Both the position numbers and the translations under genes were made by a program. A stretch of DNA of 64,000 nt from Pyxidicoccus fallax. Lineage in GTDB: Bacteria > Myxococcota > Myxococcia > Myxococcales > Myxococcaceae. Positions 48,625-58,145 of this stretch are shown in pieces; position 1 is the stretch's first letter; each line of letters starts with the position of its first letter. Where the stretch lies: positions 1-64,000 of the forward strand of contig NZ_JABBJJ010000024.1 of NCBI RefSeq assembly GCF_012933655.1. Reading direction: 5' to 3'. The notes beneath the pieces were generated by a model, which saw only the letters and a list, made by a program, of their open reading frames with translations, ran no database searches and was not told the DNA's origin.

Positions 48625-51318
48625 ATGCCTTCCGCCCTCACCGCCTCCCAGATTCGCGAGGCGTTCCTCAAGTTCTTCGAGGAGCGTGGTCACCGCCGCG
48701 TTGCCTCGTCCTCGCTGGTGCCCGCCAACGACCCCACCCTGCTCTTCACCAACGCGGGCATGGTGCAGTTCAAGGACGTCTTCACCGGCCGCGAGAAGCG
48801 CGACTACTCCCGCGCCACCACCTCGCAGAAGTGCGTGCGCGCCGGTGGCAAGCACAACGACCTCGACAACGTGGGCTACACCGCCCGGCATCACACGTTC
48901 TTCGAGATGCTCGGCAACTTCTCCTTCGGCGACTACTTCAAGGCCGACGCGATTGCCTACGGCTGGGAGTTCGTCACCAAGACGCTCGGCCTGGACAAGG
49001 AGCGGCTCGCCGTCACCGTGTTCAACGGCGAGGGCGGCGTCCCCTGGGACGAGGAGGCCTACGAGCTGTGGGCGAAGCAGGGCGTGCCGCGCGAGCGCGT
49101 CTACAAGCTCGGCATGAAGGACAACTTCTGGGCCATGGGCGACACCGGCCCGTGCGGCCCCTGCTCCGAAATCCACTACCACCAGGGCAACGACATCCCC
49201 TGTGTGGAGGAGGCCGCGGGCAAGCCGTGTCAGGGCGTCGCGTGTGACTGCGACCGCTGGCTCGAAATCTGGAACCTCGTGTTCATGCAGTTCGAGCGCA
49301 AGGAGAAGGACGCGCCGCTGATTCCGCTGCCCAAGCCGTCCATCGACACGGGCGCGGGCCTGGAGCGCATCGCCTCCGTCGTCCAGGGCAAGCGCTCCAA
49401 CTACGAGACCGACCTCTTCCAGAACATCATCGCCACCGTCAGCCAGCTGTGCGGCAAGACCTACTCGCAGGAGGGCGGAGCCTCCATGCGCGTGGTGGCG
49501 GACCACAGCCGCGCGGCGGCCTTCCTCATCGCCGACGGCGTGCAGCCCTCCAACGAGGGCCGCGGCTACGTCCTGCGCCGCATCATGCGCCGGGCCATCC
49601 GCCACGGCACCCTGCTGGGCCTGGAGGACGTCTTCTTCTTCAAGGTCGTCGACCGCGTCATCGACCTGATGAGCGACGCCTACCCCGACCTGCGCCAGAA
49701 CCGCACCTTCATCCTCGAGGTCTGCCGCCACGAGGAGGCGAGCTTCCGCGAGACGCTCAACCGCGGCCTGAAGCTCATCGACGAGGAAGTCTCCCGGATG
49801 AAGGGCTCCGGCGAGAAGGTCCTCCAGGGCGACAAGGTCTGGGACCTGCACAGCACCTACGGCTTCCCGTGGGACCTCACCGAAATCATCCTCCGCGAGC
49901 GCGGCTTCGGCGTGGACCTGGAAGGGTTCAACAAGAAGAAGCAGGAGGAGGCGGACAAGAACAAGTTCACCGGCTCCGGCGACAAGGGCGTGGGTGACGT
50001 CTACCTGAAGCTCGTGGAGAAGCTCGGGCCTTCCGAGTTCCTCGGCTACGAGGGCGAGGGCCACGAGGGCGAGGGCAGCCTGCGCGCCATCGTGAAGGAC
50101 GGCGTCGAGGTCACCGAGGCCAACACGGGTGACAAGGTGGAGCTGGTCCTGGACCGCACGCCCTTCTACGGCGAGTCCGGCGGCCAGGTGGGCGACACCG
50201 GCCGCATCGTCGGCCACGGCGGCAAGTCGGTGGCGCAGGTGAAGGACGCGCAGCGCCCGGTGCCGGGCCTCGTGGTGCACTCGGTGGAAGTCACCGAGGG
50301 CACCTTCAAGGTCGGCGACATGGTGCAGGCGGGCGTGGACAACGAGCGGCGCAAGTCCATCCGCGCGAACCACTCGGCGACGCACCTGCTGCACAAGGCG
50401 CTCAAGCTGGTGCTGGGCGAGCACGTGAAGCAGGCGGGCTCCGTCGTGGCGCCGGACTACCTGCGCTTCGACTTCTCGAACTTCTCGCCGGCCACGCCCG
50501 AGCAGCTCGAGCAGGTCGAGGACCTGGTCAACGGCTGGATTCGCGACAACGCGGCGGCCGAGACGCGCATCATGAAGCTGGAGGACGCGAAGAAGTCCGG
50601 CGCCGTCGCCATGTTCGGCGAGAAGTACGGCGAGACGGTGCGCGTCGTCACCGTGCACCCGGAGTCCACCGAGCTGTGCGGCGGCACGCACGTGCGGCGC
50701 AGCGGTGACATCGGCCTGTTCAAGATCACCAGCGAGAGCGGCGTGGCGTCCGGCGTGCGCCGCATCGTGGCGCTCACCGGCATCGGCGCGTTCCAGTACC
50801 TGCGCGAGCAGGAGCACGAGCTGCGCCGCGCGGCCGCACTGCTGAAGACGAACCCGAAGGAGCTGTCCAAGCGCGTCGAGGCCACCCAGAAGCGCATCAA
50901 GGAGCTGGAGCACAAGGTGGAGGAGCTGGCGGTGAAGGGCTCGTCCGCCGGCAGCAAGGACCTGCTGGAGCAGGCGCGCGAGGTGAACGGCATGAAGGTG
51001 CTGGCCACGCGCGTGGAGGGCGCGGACGACAACATCCTGCGCGGCCTGGCGGACCAGCTGAGAGACCGCATCCGCTCGGGCGTGGTGGCCATCGGCGGCG
51101 AGAAGGACGGCCGGGCCATCATCCTCGTGGCGGCCACGAAGGACGTGGTGGCCAAGGGCATCAACGCGGGCGCGCTGGTGCGTGAGATGGCCAAGGAAGT
51201 GGGCGGCAAGGGCGGCGGCAAGGCGGACATGGCGCAGGCCGGCGGCCCTGACGCGGCGAAGCTGCCCGCGGCGCTCGACAAGCTGTACGAGCTGGTGAAG
51301 GGCGCGGGCGCGGCGTGA
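48625..51318 (+). CDS. alaS: Alanine-tRNA ligase
   Basis: The protein has 897 residues, close to the usual 870-900. The class II catalytic part shows FTNAGMVQFKDVFTG, TSQKCVRAGGKHNDLDNVG and HHTFFEMLGNFSFGDYF. The editing domain has HSATHLLH (metal site HxxxH) and CGGTHVRRSGDIG. A C-terminal coiled coil and C-Ala domain follow. It charges tRNA-Ala and removes mischarged Ser or Gly. The ATG at 48625 starts MPSALTASQIREAFLKFFEE, the normal N-terminus. Longer starts would add unrelated sequence. Its stop overlaps the start of the next gene. Confidence 0.98.
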   Translation: MPSALTASQIREAFLKFFEERGHRRVASSSLVPANDPTLLFTNAGMVQFKDVFTGREKRDYSRATTSQKCVRAGGKHNDLDNVGYTARHHTFFEMLGNFSFGDYFKADAIAYGWEFVTKTLGLDKERLAVTVFNGEGGVPWDEEAYELWAKQGVPRERVYKLGMKDNFWAMGDTGPCGPCSEIHYHQGNDIPCVEEAAGKPCQGVACDCDRWLEIWNLVFMQFERKEKDAPLIPLPKPSIDTGAGLERIASVVQGKRSNYETDLFQNIIATVSQLCGKTYSQEGGASMRVVADHSRAAAFLIADGVQPSNEGRGYVLRRIMRRAIRHGTLLGLEDVFFFKVVDRVIDLMSDAYPDLRQNRTFILEVCRHEEASFRETLNRGLKLIDEEVSRMKGSGEKVLQGDKVWDLHSTYGFPWDLTEIILRERGFGVDLEGFNKKKQEEADKNKFTGSGDKGVGDVYLKLVEKLGPSEFLGYEGEGHEGEGSLRAIVKDGVEVTEANTGDKVELVLDRTPFYGESGGQVGDTGRIVGHGGKSVAQVKDAQRPVPGLVVHSVEVTEGTFKVGDMVQAGVDNERRKSIRANHSATHLLHKALKLVLGEHVKQAGSVVAPDYLRFDFSNFSPATPEQLEQVEDLVNGWIRDNAAAETRIMKLEDAKKSGAVAMFGEKYGETVRVVTVHPESTELCGGTHVRRSGDIGLFKITSESGVASGVRRIVALTGIGAFQYLREQEHELRRAAALLKTNPKELSKRVEATQKRIKELEHKVEELAVKGSSAGSKDLLEQAREVNGMKVLATRVEGADDNILRGLADQLRDRIRSGVVAIGGEKDGRAIILVAATKDVVAKGINAGALVREMAKEVGGKGGGKADMAQAGGPDAAKLPAALDKLYELVKGAGAA

Positions 51319-51980
51319 GTCCCCGGTCCTTCCCTTCCCGGGCGCCGGTGGCGCTCCTCTCGGCGGCGGCCCTCCTCCTGGGGGGCTGCACGAAGGAGGA
51401 GGCCACGCCCGGCGCCCTGGGAGCGGGGGATGACCGGACGCTCCAGAAGCTGCGCGCGGAGGTGGACCGGGTGAACCAGGGAGGCCGTCCCTCCCAGGGG
51501 CCCGAGGCCACGCGCGGCGACCCGAACGCGAATCTGGCGGGACTGGCCGCGGGGCTCGATGAGTCCGGCGAGCGGCAGCTGGAGCTGCCCGCGAGCAACG
51601 CGACGGTGCACGTGGACGCGTTGGCGGTGAAGCTCACCGGGCTGGACGCAGCGCACTCGGTGAAGGGCTCCGGCAAGGTGGGGCTGACGACGGAGGACCT
51701 GTTCCTCCGCGTGAGGCTCGTCACGCAGAACGTGGGCGCCGCGCCGCTGACGTTGGACCTGGACGGCGCGAAGGTGGTGGGCGCGGACGGACAGCAGTAC
51801 ACGCTGGCCCGGGACGCGCAGGTGGTGGCGGGCACCCGCCCTCTGCGGCGCACCTGGGCCCCGGAGGAGCGCACCGACGTGGTCCTCCTGTTCGAGCTCC
51901 CCCCGGCGGCCCTGCGGGATGACGGCCTGCACCTGGCCCTGCAGAGGTCCGGGGGAGACGTACGGATTCCCCTGCGATGA
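51315..51980 (+). CDS. Lipoprotein coupled to alaS
   Basis: GTG at 51315 overlaps the alaS stop (GTGA). The 221-residue product has a signal with lipobox LLLGGC. After a linker, residues about 85-221 look like an Ig-like beta domain of the DUF4352 sort: VDALAVKLTGL, LFLRVRLVTQNVGAAPLTLD and TDVVLLFELP. Function is unknown. The ATG of the next gene overlaps its stop, so three genes from alaS on form one coupled unit. Confidence 0.8.
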   Translation: MSPRSFPSRAPVALLSAAALLLGGCTKEEATPGALGAGDDRTLQKLRAEVDRVNQGGRPSQGPEATRGDPNANLAGLAAGLDESGERQLELPASNATVHVDALAVKLTGLDAAHSVKGSGKVGLTTEDLFLRVRLVTQNVGAAPLTLDLDGAKVVGADGQQYTLARDAQVVAGTRPLRRTWAPEERTDVVLLFELPPAALRDDGLHLALQRSGGDVRIPLR

Positions 51981-54949
51981 GCGGGCTCGCGTCCAAGCTG
52001 ATTCCCCTGCGCATCCGGCTTCCGTACACGACGGAGGACGAGTTCATCGACAAGTACGGATCGAACGTGGCGCGCGGGGGCGTGTTCGTGGCCACGCGCG
52101 CGCTGAAGCCCGAGGGGACGGGGCTGGCGTTCGAGTTCGTGCTGGCGGATGGCTCCCGGCTGCTGCGCGGCGAGGGCGTGGTGGTGAAGGCGCAGGTGGA
52201 CGCGGGTGGCGGGCGCTCCGGCATGACGGTGCGCTTCGTGAAGCTGGACGCCGCCAGCAAGGCGCTCATCGACCGCGTGGTGGCCCGGCGCGGTGGCGCG
52301 GAGGCGCAGACGCCGGCACCGCAGCCCGCGCCTCCGCCGGGGCTCACGCGCCGCGTGCCGAAGTCCCGGGCCCCGGAGTCCGGGACTCCGCAGCAGGTCC
52401 CGGCGCTGACGGAGGAACCCCGCACTCCAGCGACGACGGGGAGCACGGCGGCGCCCGCGAGCGGGGCGCGTGCTCCCGTCGAGGGAACCCGTGCGCCCAC
52501 GCGCGAGACGCAGCCCCTCTTCGAGGAGCCCGTCACGCCAGGGACGTCCGAAGGCGCCGATGCGTTCGCGAGCGAGACGCAGCCCCTGTTCGAGGAGCCC
52601 GCCACTCCGGGGACGACGTCCGAAGGCGCCGAAGCGCGCGGGAGCGAGGCGCCCGAGTCCTCCAGCGAAGCGAGCCCGGCGGAGGCCTCGCGGAAGGCGT
52701 CCACGCGCGACGCCTCCGCGACGGAGGAAGACGGCTTCGACTTCGACATCACCGCGAGCCTCTCGGAGCCCGAACCGGACGAGACGCCCGCGCCGCGCGG
52801 CTTCGCGAGCGCCGACCGCGGCAGGACCGCCTCCACCTCCTTGAGCCCGGTGGAGTCCGCGTTCGAGGCGGCGCTGCCCATCGTCACGGGACTGCCCGAC
52901 GACACCGAGGCCGTGAGCCCCGCCAGCACAGCGGCAACCACCGCCCGCCCTGGCACCGGGAGCCCCGCGTCACCCCCCGTCGCCGAGGCCGGGACTGTCT
53001 CCACGACGGTGACTCCCGCCACCCGCGCCGAGCCGGTCACCCCTCCTTCCACGGCTACGCCCACCGAGCCGGTCAGCCCTCCCGCCACGGCCACCGCTCG
53101 CGCGGACCACCTTCCCTCGACGGTCGCGCCCACCACCGCGGCGGAGAGCGCTTCCGCCACGGCCACTGCTCGCGCGGACAATCGTCCCTCGACTGTTACG
53201 CCAGCCGAGAGCGCTCCCGCCCCGGCCACTGGCCGCACGGAGCCTCCGCCTACCACCGACCGCGCGGAGCCCGACAGCGCCACGGCCGCCCCGCAGGACG
53301 CGGAGGCCCTGCGCAACCGTCGCCGGGCGCTGCTCGACGTGCCCGTCACCGCCGCGACGCCGGCTCCCGCGATTCCCGAGGTGGTGCTCGGCATCGACCT
53401 CGGCACCACGCACGCGCGCGTGGCCGTCTTCCACGAGGGCAACGCGAAGCTCGTCCCCATCCCCGGCACGGACAGCACGGAGCTGCCCGCCATCGTCGCC
53501 GTGGACAACAACGACGAGCTGCTCGTCGGCGCCGCCGCCCAGGTCGAGGCCAGCCGCGCTCCCCGCCGCGCCGCCTCCGGCCTCAAGCGCCTGCTCGGCC
53601 TGCGCGCCCGCTCACCGCTGCTGCGGGATTTGTCCTCGCAGCTCCCCTTCTCCGTGTCCCCGGACCCGCGCGGTGATGCCGGCGTGGAGATTGGCGAGCG
53701 GCTCATCGCTCCCACGCTCTTCACGGCCATGCTGCTGCGCGAGCTGAAGCACGCCGCCGCCACCTTCGTCGGCCGCAAGGCCAGCCGCGTCGTCATCAGC
53801 GCCCCCACGCACTTCACCGACCGCCAGCGCGCCGCCCTGCGCGAGGCCGCCACCCTCGCCGGACTCGACGCGCAGCGCATCCTCACCGCCCCGGCCGCCG
53901 CCGCGCTCGCGTACGGCCACGGGCGCGGGCTGGCCCGCAAGCGGGTGCTCGTCGTGGACCTGGGCGGCGGCGGGCTCGAGGTCTGCGTGGTGCAGGTGAC
54001 GGGCGACGACCTGGAAATCGTCACCACCGGCGGCGACGCCACCGTGGGCGGCATGGACTTCGACGCGCGCATCGCCGAGGCCCTCGCCAGCGACCTCGCC
54101 GACCAGGGCGTGCCCCGGCCCCAGCACGTCATGGACTGGGGCCCGCTGCGCACCGCCGCCGAGTCCACCAAGGTGGCCCTCTCCGAGCAGGAGCAGGTGG
54201 ACGTCCCACTCTCCTTCGGCACCGTGCCGCCCTTCACCCGCGAGCGCGTGGAGGCCCTCACCGCGGACCTCGCCCAGCGCGTGACGACCGTGGTGCGCGA
54301 GGTGCTGGAGTCCAACGCCCTCTCCCCGCAGGGGCTGGACGCGGTGCTGCTCGTGGGCGCGCAGAGCCGCTCGCCGCTCGTGCGCCGCCGGCTGGAGGAG
54401 AGCCTCGGTGTCCCCGTGCGCGACGACGTGGACCCGAGCGGCGCGGTGGCGCTGGGCACGGCGCTGCTCGGCCAGGCCCTGCTGTTGGCCGAGGCCGGCA
54501 AGCCCGCGGCCTCCGTCTCCGAGGTGCTCTCCTCCCCCATCGGCGTCGCCGAGCGGGGCGGCACGCTGCGCCGCGTGCTGGAGCGCAACACCCGCCTGCC
54601 CACCAGCAAGACGCTGGTGCTGCCCGTCGCCGCGCCCGGCCCGCTGGAGCTCGCCCTCTTCCAGGGCCCCTCGCCGCTCGCCTCGGAGAACGAGTACCTT
54701 GGCCGGCTCCACTTTCCCGTGGACCGTCCAGGCGAGGTGGAGCTGCACTTCGCCCTCTCCGTCGACGGCGTCCTGTCGCTGGAGGCCACCCTGCCCGGCG
54801 CGAAGCGCAAGCCCGTGTCCCTGGCCGCCGAGGACCTGGACGACGCCGAGCGCGACGCGCTCATCGCCCGCTCGCCCCTGGCCGGAGAGCCCGAGGCGCG
54901 TCCTGGCGGCCTGCTGTCGGGCCTGAAGAAGCTCTTCGGCCGCCGCTGA
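51977..54949 (+). CDS. PilZ-like domain/Hsp70 fusion protein
   Basis: The 990-residue protein starts within the previous stop (ATGA). Residues 1-110 (IRLPYTTEDEFIDKYGSNVA, GGVFVATRALKP) are the PilZ-related domain found in many Myxococcus proteins. About 115-465 is a Pro/Ala/Thr/Glu linker, with a repeated ETQPLFEEPxTPGT unit. From about 470 there is an Hsp70 nucleotide-binding domain: GIDLGTTHARVAVF (phosphate 1), VLVVDLGGGGLEV (phosphate 2) and LLVGAQSRSPLVRRRLE (adenosine). About 850-960 is a short substrate-binding-like beta domain. The helical lid is missing. Such chaperone-like fusions are common in myxobacteria. Whether the PilZ-like part binds cyclic di-GMP is uncertain, as the RxxxR motif is not evident. 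Confidence 0.88.
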   Translation: MSGLASKLIPLRIRLPYTTEDEFIDKYGSNVARGGVFVATRALKPEGTGLAFEFVLADGSRLLRGEGVVVKAQVDAGGGRSGMTVRFVKLDAASKALIDRVVARRGGAEAQTPAPQPAPPPGLTRRVPKSRAPESGTPQQVPALTEEPRTPATTGSTAAPASGARAPVEGTRAPTRETQPLFEEPVTPGTSEGADAFASETQPLFEEPATPGTTSEGAEARGSEAPESSSEASPAEASRKASTRDASATEEDGFDFDITASLSEPEPDETPAPRGFASADRGRTASTSLSPVESAFEAALPIVTGLPDDTEAVSPASTAATTARPGTGSPASPPVAEAGTVSTTVTPATRAEPVTPPSTATPTEPVSPPATATARADHLPSTVAPTTAAESASATATARADNRPSTVTPAESAPAPATGRTEPPPTTDRAEPDSATAAPQDAEALRNRRRALLDVPVTAATPAPAIPEVVLGIDLGTTHARVAVFHEGNAKLVPIPGTDSTELPAIVAVDNNDELLVGAAAQVEASRAPRRAASGLKRLLGLRARSPLLRDLSSQLPFSVSPDPRGDAGVEIGERLIAPTLFTAMLLRELKHAAATFVGRKASRVVISAPTHFTDRQRAALREAATLAGLDAQRILTAPAAAALAYGHGRGLARKRVLVVDLGGGGLEVCVVQVTGDDLEIVTTGGDATVGGMDFDARIAEALASDLADQGVPRPQHVMDWGPLRTAAESTKVALSEQEQVDVPLSFGTVPPFTRERVEALTADLAQRVTTVVREVLESNALSPQGLDAVLLVGAQSRSPLVRRRLEESLGVPVRDDVDPSGAVALGTALLGQALLLAEAGKPAASVSEVLSSPIGVAERGGTLRRVLERNTRLPTSKTLVLPVAAPGPLELALFQGPSPLASENEYLGRLHFPVDRPGEVELHFALSVDGVLSLEATLPGAKRKPVSLAAEDLDDAERDALIARSPLAGEPEARPGGLLSGLKKLFGRR

Positions 54950-55081
54950 GCGCCCGCCCGGCCCGCCGCTCCCCGCCAGCCGCGTCCCTGCGTGCCTCCG
55001 TCCGTCCCGGTGGCCGCCCTCTGTGGCCGTGGCACCGGATGCCCACCTTTCCGCTGACCGCTATTTTCGGAGAGGTATGCG

Positions 55082-55696
55082 ATGCGACATTCGATGGTGG
55101 GAGGAGTCGCCGCCGTGGCCATGAGCCTGGCGGCGCCTGTCTACGCAATCGAGGCCCAGGACGTGAGCCGGAAGCTGGACATCAACCCCAATCCCCCGGT
55201 GGGCTTGGACGTGAGCCTGGGCGTGGGCGGCTTCACGGGCGACCTGGCGGAGAACACCAACGTGGGCCCGCTGCTCGGCATCGACGCCACCGCGCAGCTG
55301 TGGCCGCTCATCGGCATCGAGGCCGGCTACGAGGGCCAGCGCCTGGCCATCGATGACGACCGCGTGGAGAGCGGCGAGGGCATCTGGCGCCACAACGTGG
55401 GCATGCTCGGCAAGGTGGGGCCGCTGCTCGACCAGAAGTGGCGGCCCTTCGTGGGCGCGGGCGCGGGCTTGAGCTACCTCAACCCCTCCAGCGACGCCGA
55501 GAGCGTCTACGACAACGACCTCCAGGTGGAGTTCCCGCTGGCGGCCGGCGTGGACTACCGCTTCGGCAACATCGTCGCCGGCGCACGCGCCACCTACAGC
55601 GTCCTGGGGAGCGAGGACCTCGTCCGCGACGTGGATGGCACCGAGGAGAAGGGCAGCCTCTTCAACGCCGGCATCACCGTCGGCGGGCGCTTCTAG
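55082..55696 (+). CDS. Small outer-membrane beta-barrel protein
   Basis: The 204-residue protein has a signal peptide (VAAVAMSLAAPVYA) and then eight or so amphipathic strands, for example VGLDVSLGVGGFTGDL, RPFVGAGAGLSYL, VDYRFGNIVAGARATYSVL and a terminal GITVGGRF ending in Phe. This is the plan of OmpA/OmpX-like eight-strand barrels with no periplasmic domain. GGAGAGG lies upstream of the ATG. Function unknown. Confidence 0.82.
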   Translation: MRHSMVGGVAAVAMSLAAPVYAIEAQDVSRKLDINPNPPVGLDVSLGVGGFTGDLAENTNVGPLLGIDATAQLWPLIGIEAGYEGQRLAIDDDRVESGEGIWRHNVGMLGKVGPLLDQKWRPFVGAGAGLSYLNPSSDAESVYDNDLQVEFPLAAGVDYRFGNIVAGARATYSVLGSEDLVRDVDGTEEKGSLFNAGITVGGRF

Positions 55697-55708
55697 CCGC
55701 CCGCCCTC

Positions 55709-57046
55709 TCACAGGGCGAAGCGAGCCAGCACCGACTCGGGGCGCGGGTCCTGCGCCCACGCCTCGAGCACCGCCCTCGCGGGTGAGCGGCCCGACGCCG
55801 CCACCTCCGCCAGCGGGTCCAGGAGCGGCGCGTCCAGCGCGTCCAGCCGCTCCAGGCCGCGCCGGGAGATGGCCACCATCTCCGCCGCCAGCCGGTGCAG
55901 CTCGCGGGAGCCCAGGCGCCCCTCCAGCCCCTCGCGGCGCGCGGTGTCGTGGAAGGCCAGGTGCTCGGCGTAGCTCAGCTTCGGCAGCAGGCGCTCGGCC
56001 TCGTCCAGCGCGGTGGCGTCATAGAGGATGCCGCGCCACAGCGCCGCCAGCGCGCCCGTCATCGCCGGATTCACGCAGTCCGCGCCGCGCACCTCCACCA
56101 CCTTCTTCAGCCGCACCTCCGGGAAGAGCGTGGACAGGTGGTCCGTCCAGTCCGCCAGGTCCGGCGGCTGGCCCTCGAAGCCCTCCTTCAGGAGCTGCCG
56201 GAAGGTGAGCTTCGGGTGCAGGTACTGCCCGTTGCGGCGCAGGAAGAGCAGCGGCGCGTCCATCGCCCAGTCCACATAGGCGCGGTAGGAGAACGAGCCG
56301 TCGAAGAACGCCGGCAGGTAGCCACAGCGCGTGGGGTCCACCTCGTCCCAGACGCGGTTGCGAAAGGACAGGTAGCCGGACGGCTTGCCCTCCACCAGCG
56401 GGCTGTTGGCGTACAGCGCGTTCATCAGCGGCGCCAGCCGCGCCACCACCACCGTCTTGCGGACACAGTCCGCCTCGTCCGCCCAGTCGAGCGACACCTG
56501 CCCGGTGGCCGTCATCAGCATCATGTTCAGCGCCAGCCGGCCGCGCTCCGGCAGCGTGCGGCGCATCACCAGGTAGCGCGTCTTCGGCATCCACGGCATC
56601 TCCGCCGTCGTGGACGTGGGCCGGTAGCCCAGGAAGACGACGCTCAGCCCCAGCGAGCCCGCCGCCGCCTTCACCTCCTGCAGGTGCCCCAGGTTCTCCG
56701 CATGCGCCTCGCGCGCCGTGCGGAAGGGGCTGCCGGACAGCTCCAATTGCCCGCCCGGCTCCAGGGAGATGGTGGCCTCCCCGCGCTGCAGCGCGATGAC
56801 GGGCGACTCGGGCGTCTCGCGGAAGGCTGTGTAGCCCCCGGGCGCCAGCCGTCCCAGCAGCGCGCCCACCCCCGACTCCCCCTCATAGGGCAGGGGTTTG
56901 GCGGACCCCACCGGGTAGAGGAACTTCTCATGCTCCAAGCCGAGCCGGTGCTCTCCCCGGGGCTTTTCTGCGGTCCGGAAACCGGCCACCAGCATGTCGA
57001 CGGAGGTGATGGGCTCTGAGGCCGCGCGCTTGAGGTCGAGGGACAT
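55709..57046 (-). CDS. gshA: Glutamate-cysteine ligase (GCS2 family, plant type)
   Basis: The 445-residue protein matches the plant and alphaproteobacterial type of GshA. Visible motifs are GLEHEKFLY, TISLEPGGQLELSGSP, ENTLGHLQEV-like HAENLGHLQEV, WMPKTRYLVM, MMLMTATGQVSLDW, and YLSFRNRVWDEVDPTRCG near the active site, followed by LFPEVRLKKVVEVRGADC. It makes gamma-glutamylcysteine, the first step of glutathione synthesis. It is transcribed away from the CysZ-like gene. The short leader and TATATA element are described separately. Note that it forms a gamma-glutamyl bond but is unrelated in fold to the ligase of the polymer operon. Confidence 0.94.
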   Translation of the reverse strand: MSLDLKRAASEPITSVDMLVAGFRTAEKPRGEHRLGLEHEKFLYPVGSAKPLPYEGESGVGALLGRLAPGGYTAFRETPESPVIALQRGEATISLEPGGQLELSGSPFRTAREAHAENLGHLQEVKAAAGSLGLSVVFLGYRPTSTTAEMPWMPKTRYLVMRRTLPERGRLALNMMLMTATGQVSLDWADEADCVRKTVVVARLAPLMNALYANSPLVEGKPSGYLSFRNRVWDEVDPTRCGYLPAFFDGSFSYRAYVDWAMDAPLLFLRRNGQYLHPKLTFRQLLKEGFEGQPPDLADWTDHLSTLFPEVRLKKVVEVRGADCVNPAMTGALAALWRGILYDATALDEAERLLPKLSYAEHLAFHDTARREGLEGRLGSRELHRLAAEMVAISRRGLERLDALDAPLLDPLAEVAASGRSPARAVLEAWAQDPRPESVLARFAL

Positions 57047-57105
57047 GGGCGCGCCCTATATAACGTGAGCCGCCGGACCTGCCCTGTTTTGCGCACGACC
57101 CCTTC
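57047..57105 (-). promoter_or_regulatory. Possible gshA promoter with very short leader
   Basis: On the reverse strand TATATA (57057-57062) lies ten bases before the gshA ATG, separated by the palindrome GGGCGCGCCC. If it is the -10 element, transcription begins within about five bases of the ATG. The -35 region is poor. Confidence 0.35.
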
Positions 57106-57921
57106 ATGAGCCCACATTCCGCCGTCCCCGTCATCGGCCCCCGGGCCCACCTGTCGGATTTCTTCCAAGGCATGGGTCTGCTCGGACGCGCCCTCTCCCT
57201 GGTGTTCCGCTCCAAGCGCCTGTTTGCCCTGTCCGCCCTGTGCGCCGTCATCACCGCCGTGGCCCTGGCGGGGCTCATCTGGCTCCTGTGGCGCCACGCC
57301 CCCGGCGTGCTCGAGTCCTTCTGGGCCCGCCCCGAGTCCTGGTACGGCCGCGCCGCCTGGACGACGGTGCTCGTCCTGTCCTCCCTCGTCGTCTGGGTGG
57401 TGGGCGCCAACGTGGTGCCCCCCCTGCTGCTCGCCCCCCTGCAGGACCCGCTGTCCGAGACGACGGAGGCCGTGGTCGGCGGCGACGACGGCCCGCCCTT
57501 CACCCTCGCGAGCTTCGTGCGCGGCATCGTCACCGGCGTGGCCCACACCCTGGCCCGCCTCTTCTTCCTCCTCGTGGGCCTGGCCGTCCTCCTGCCCCTC
57601 CACCTGATACCCGTGGTGGGCAGCGTGCTGTGGACGGTGCTCGGCAGCCTGTGGACCATGACGTGGATGGCGGGGGAGTTCCTGGCCGCCCCCATGACCC
57701 GCCACCTCTACCCCTTCGCCGAGGTGCGCCGGATGCTCCGCGAGCGGCGGGCCCTGTGCCTCGGGCTGGGCGCGGGCGTCTACGTCCTCCTCTGGGTTCC
57801 CATCCTCAACACCTTCTTCCTGCCCCTGGCCATCGTCGCCGGCACCCTCCTGTTCCGCGGCCTGCGGGACGCCGGGCTCCTGCCTCCCCCTCCGTCGGCG
57901 GGGCCGGGTGCCGTGAAATAA
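57106..57921 (+). CDS. EI24/CysZ-family membrane protein
   Basis: The 271-residue protein has the features of the EI24 (DUF540) family that includes the sulfate permease CysZ: the start FFQGMGLLGRALSLVF, four or more hydrophobic helices, and the family motif ANVVPPLLLAPLQDPLSE. CysZ feeds sulfate to cysteine synthesis. The divergent neighbour gshA uses cysteine, so a sulfur link is reasonable but inferred. The next gene starts 224 bp away. Confidence 0.85.
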   Translation: MSPHSAVPVIGPRAHLSDFFQGMGLLGRALSLVFRSKRLFALSALCAVITAVALAGLIWLLWRHAPGVLESFWARPESWYGRAAWTTVLVLSSLVVWVVGANVVPPLLLAPLQDPLSETTEAVVGGDDGPPFTLASFVRGIVTGVAHTLARLFFLLVGLAVLLPLHLIPVVGSVLWTVLGSLWTMTWMAGEFLAAPMTRHLYPFAEVRRMLRERRALCLGLGAGVYVLLWVPILNTFFLPLAIVAGTLLFRGLRDAGLLPPPPSAGPGAVK

Positions 57922-58145
57922 ACGCCCGTCCCCGCTGTCCTCCCGGGGTGGCGGGAACGCAATGCCCGCCAGGGACGTTCTGCATCCTCAGCAGCAAGCC
58001 GATGCCTTGAAGCACCCGGCGGGCGTGATTAGGCTTGCCCGGCCGCTCCCAGCGCTCGTTTCTCGCGTCACAAAGGTACGGAATTTCAGGGCATTTCTCG
58101 CATCAACCGGGGCGCCCGACCAGTGCTCCAGCTTGGATGAATCAC

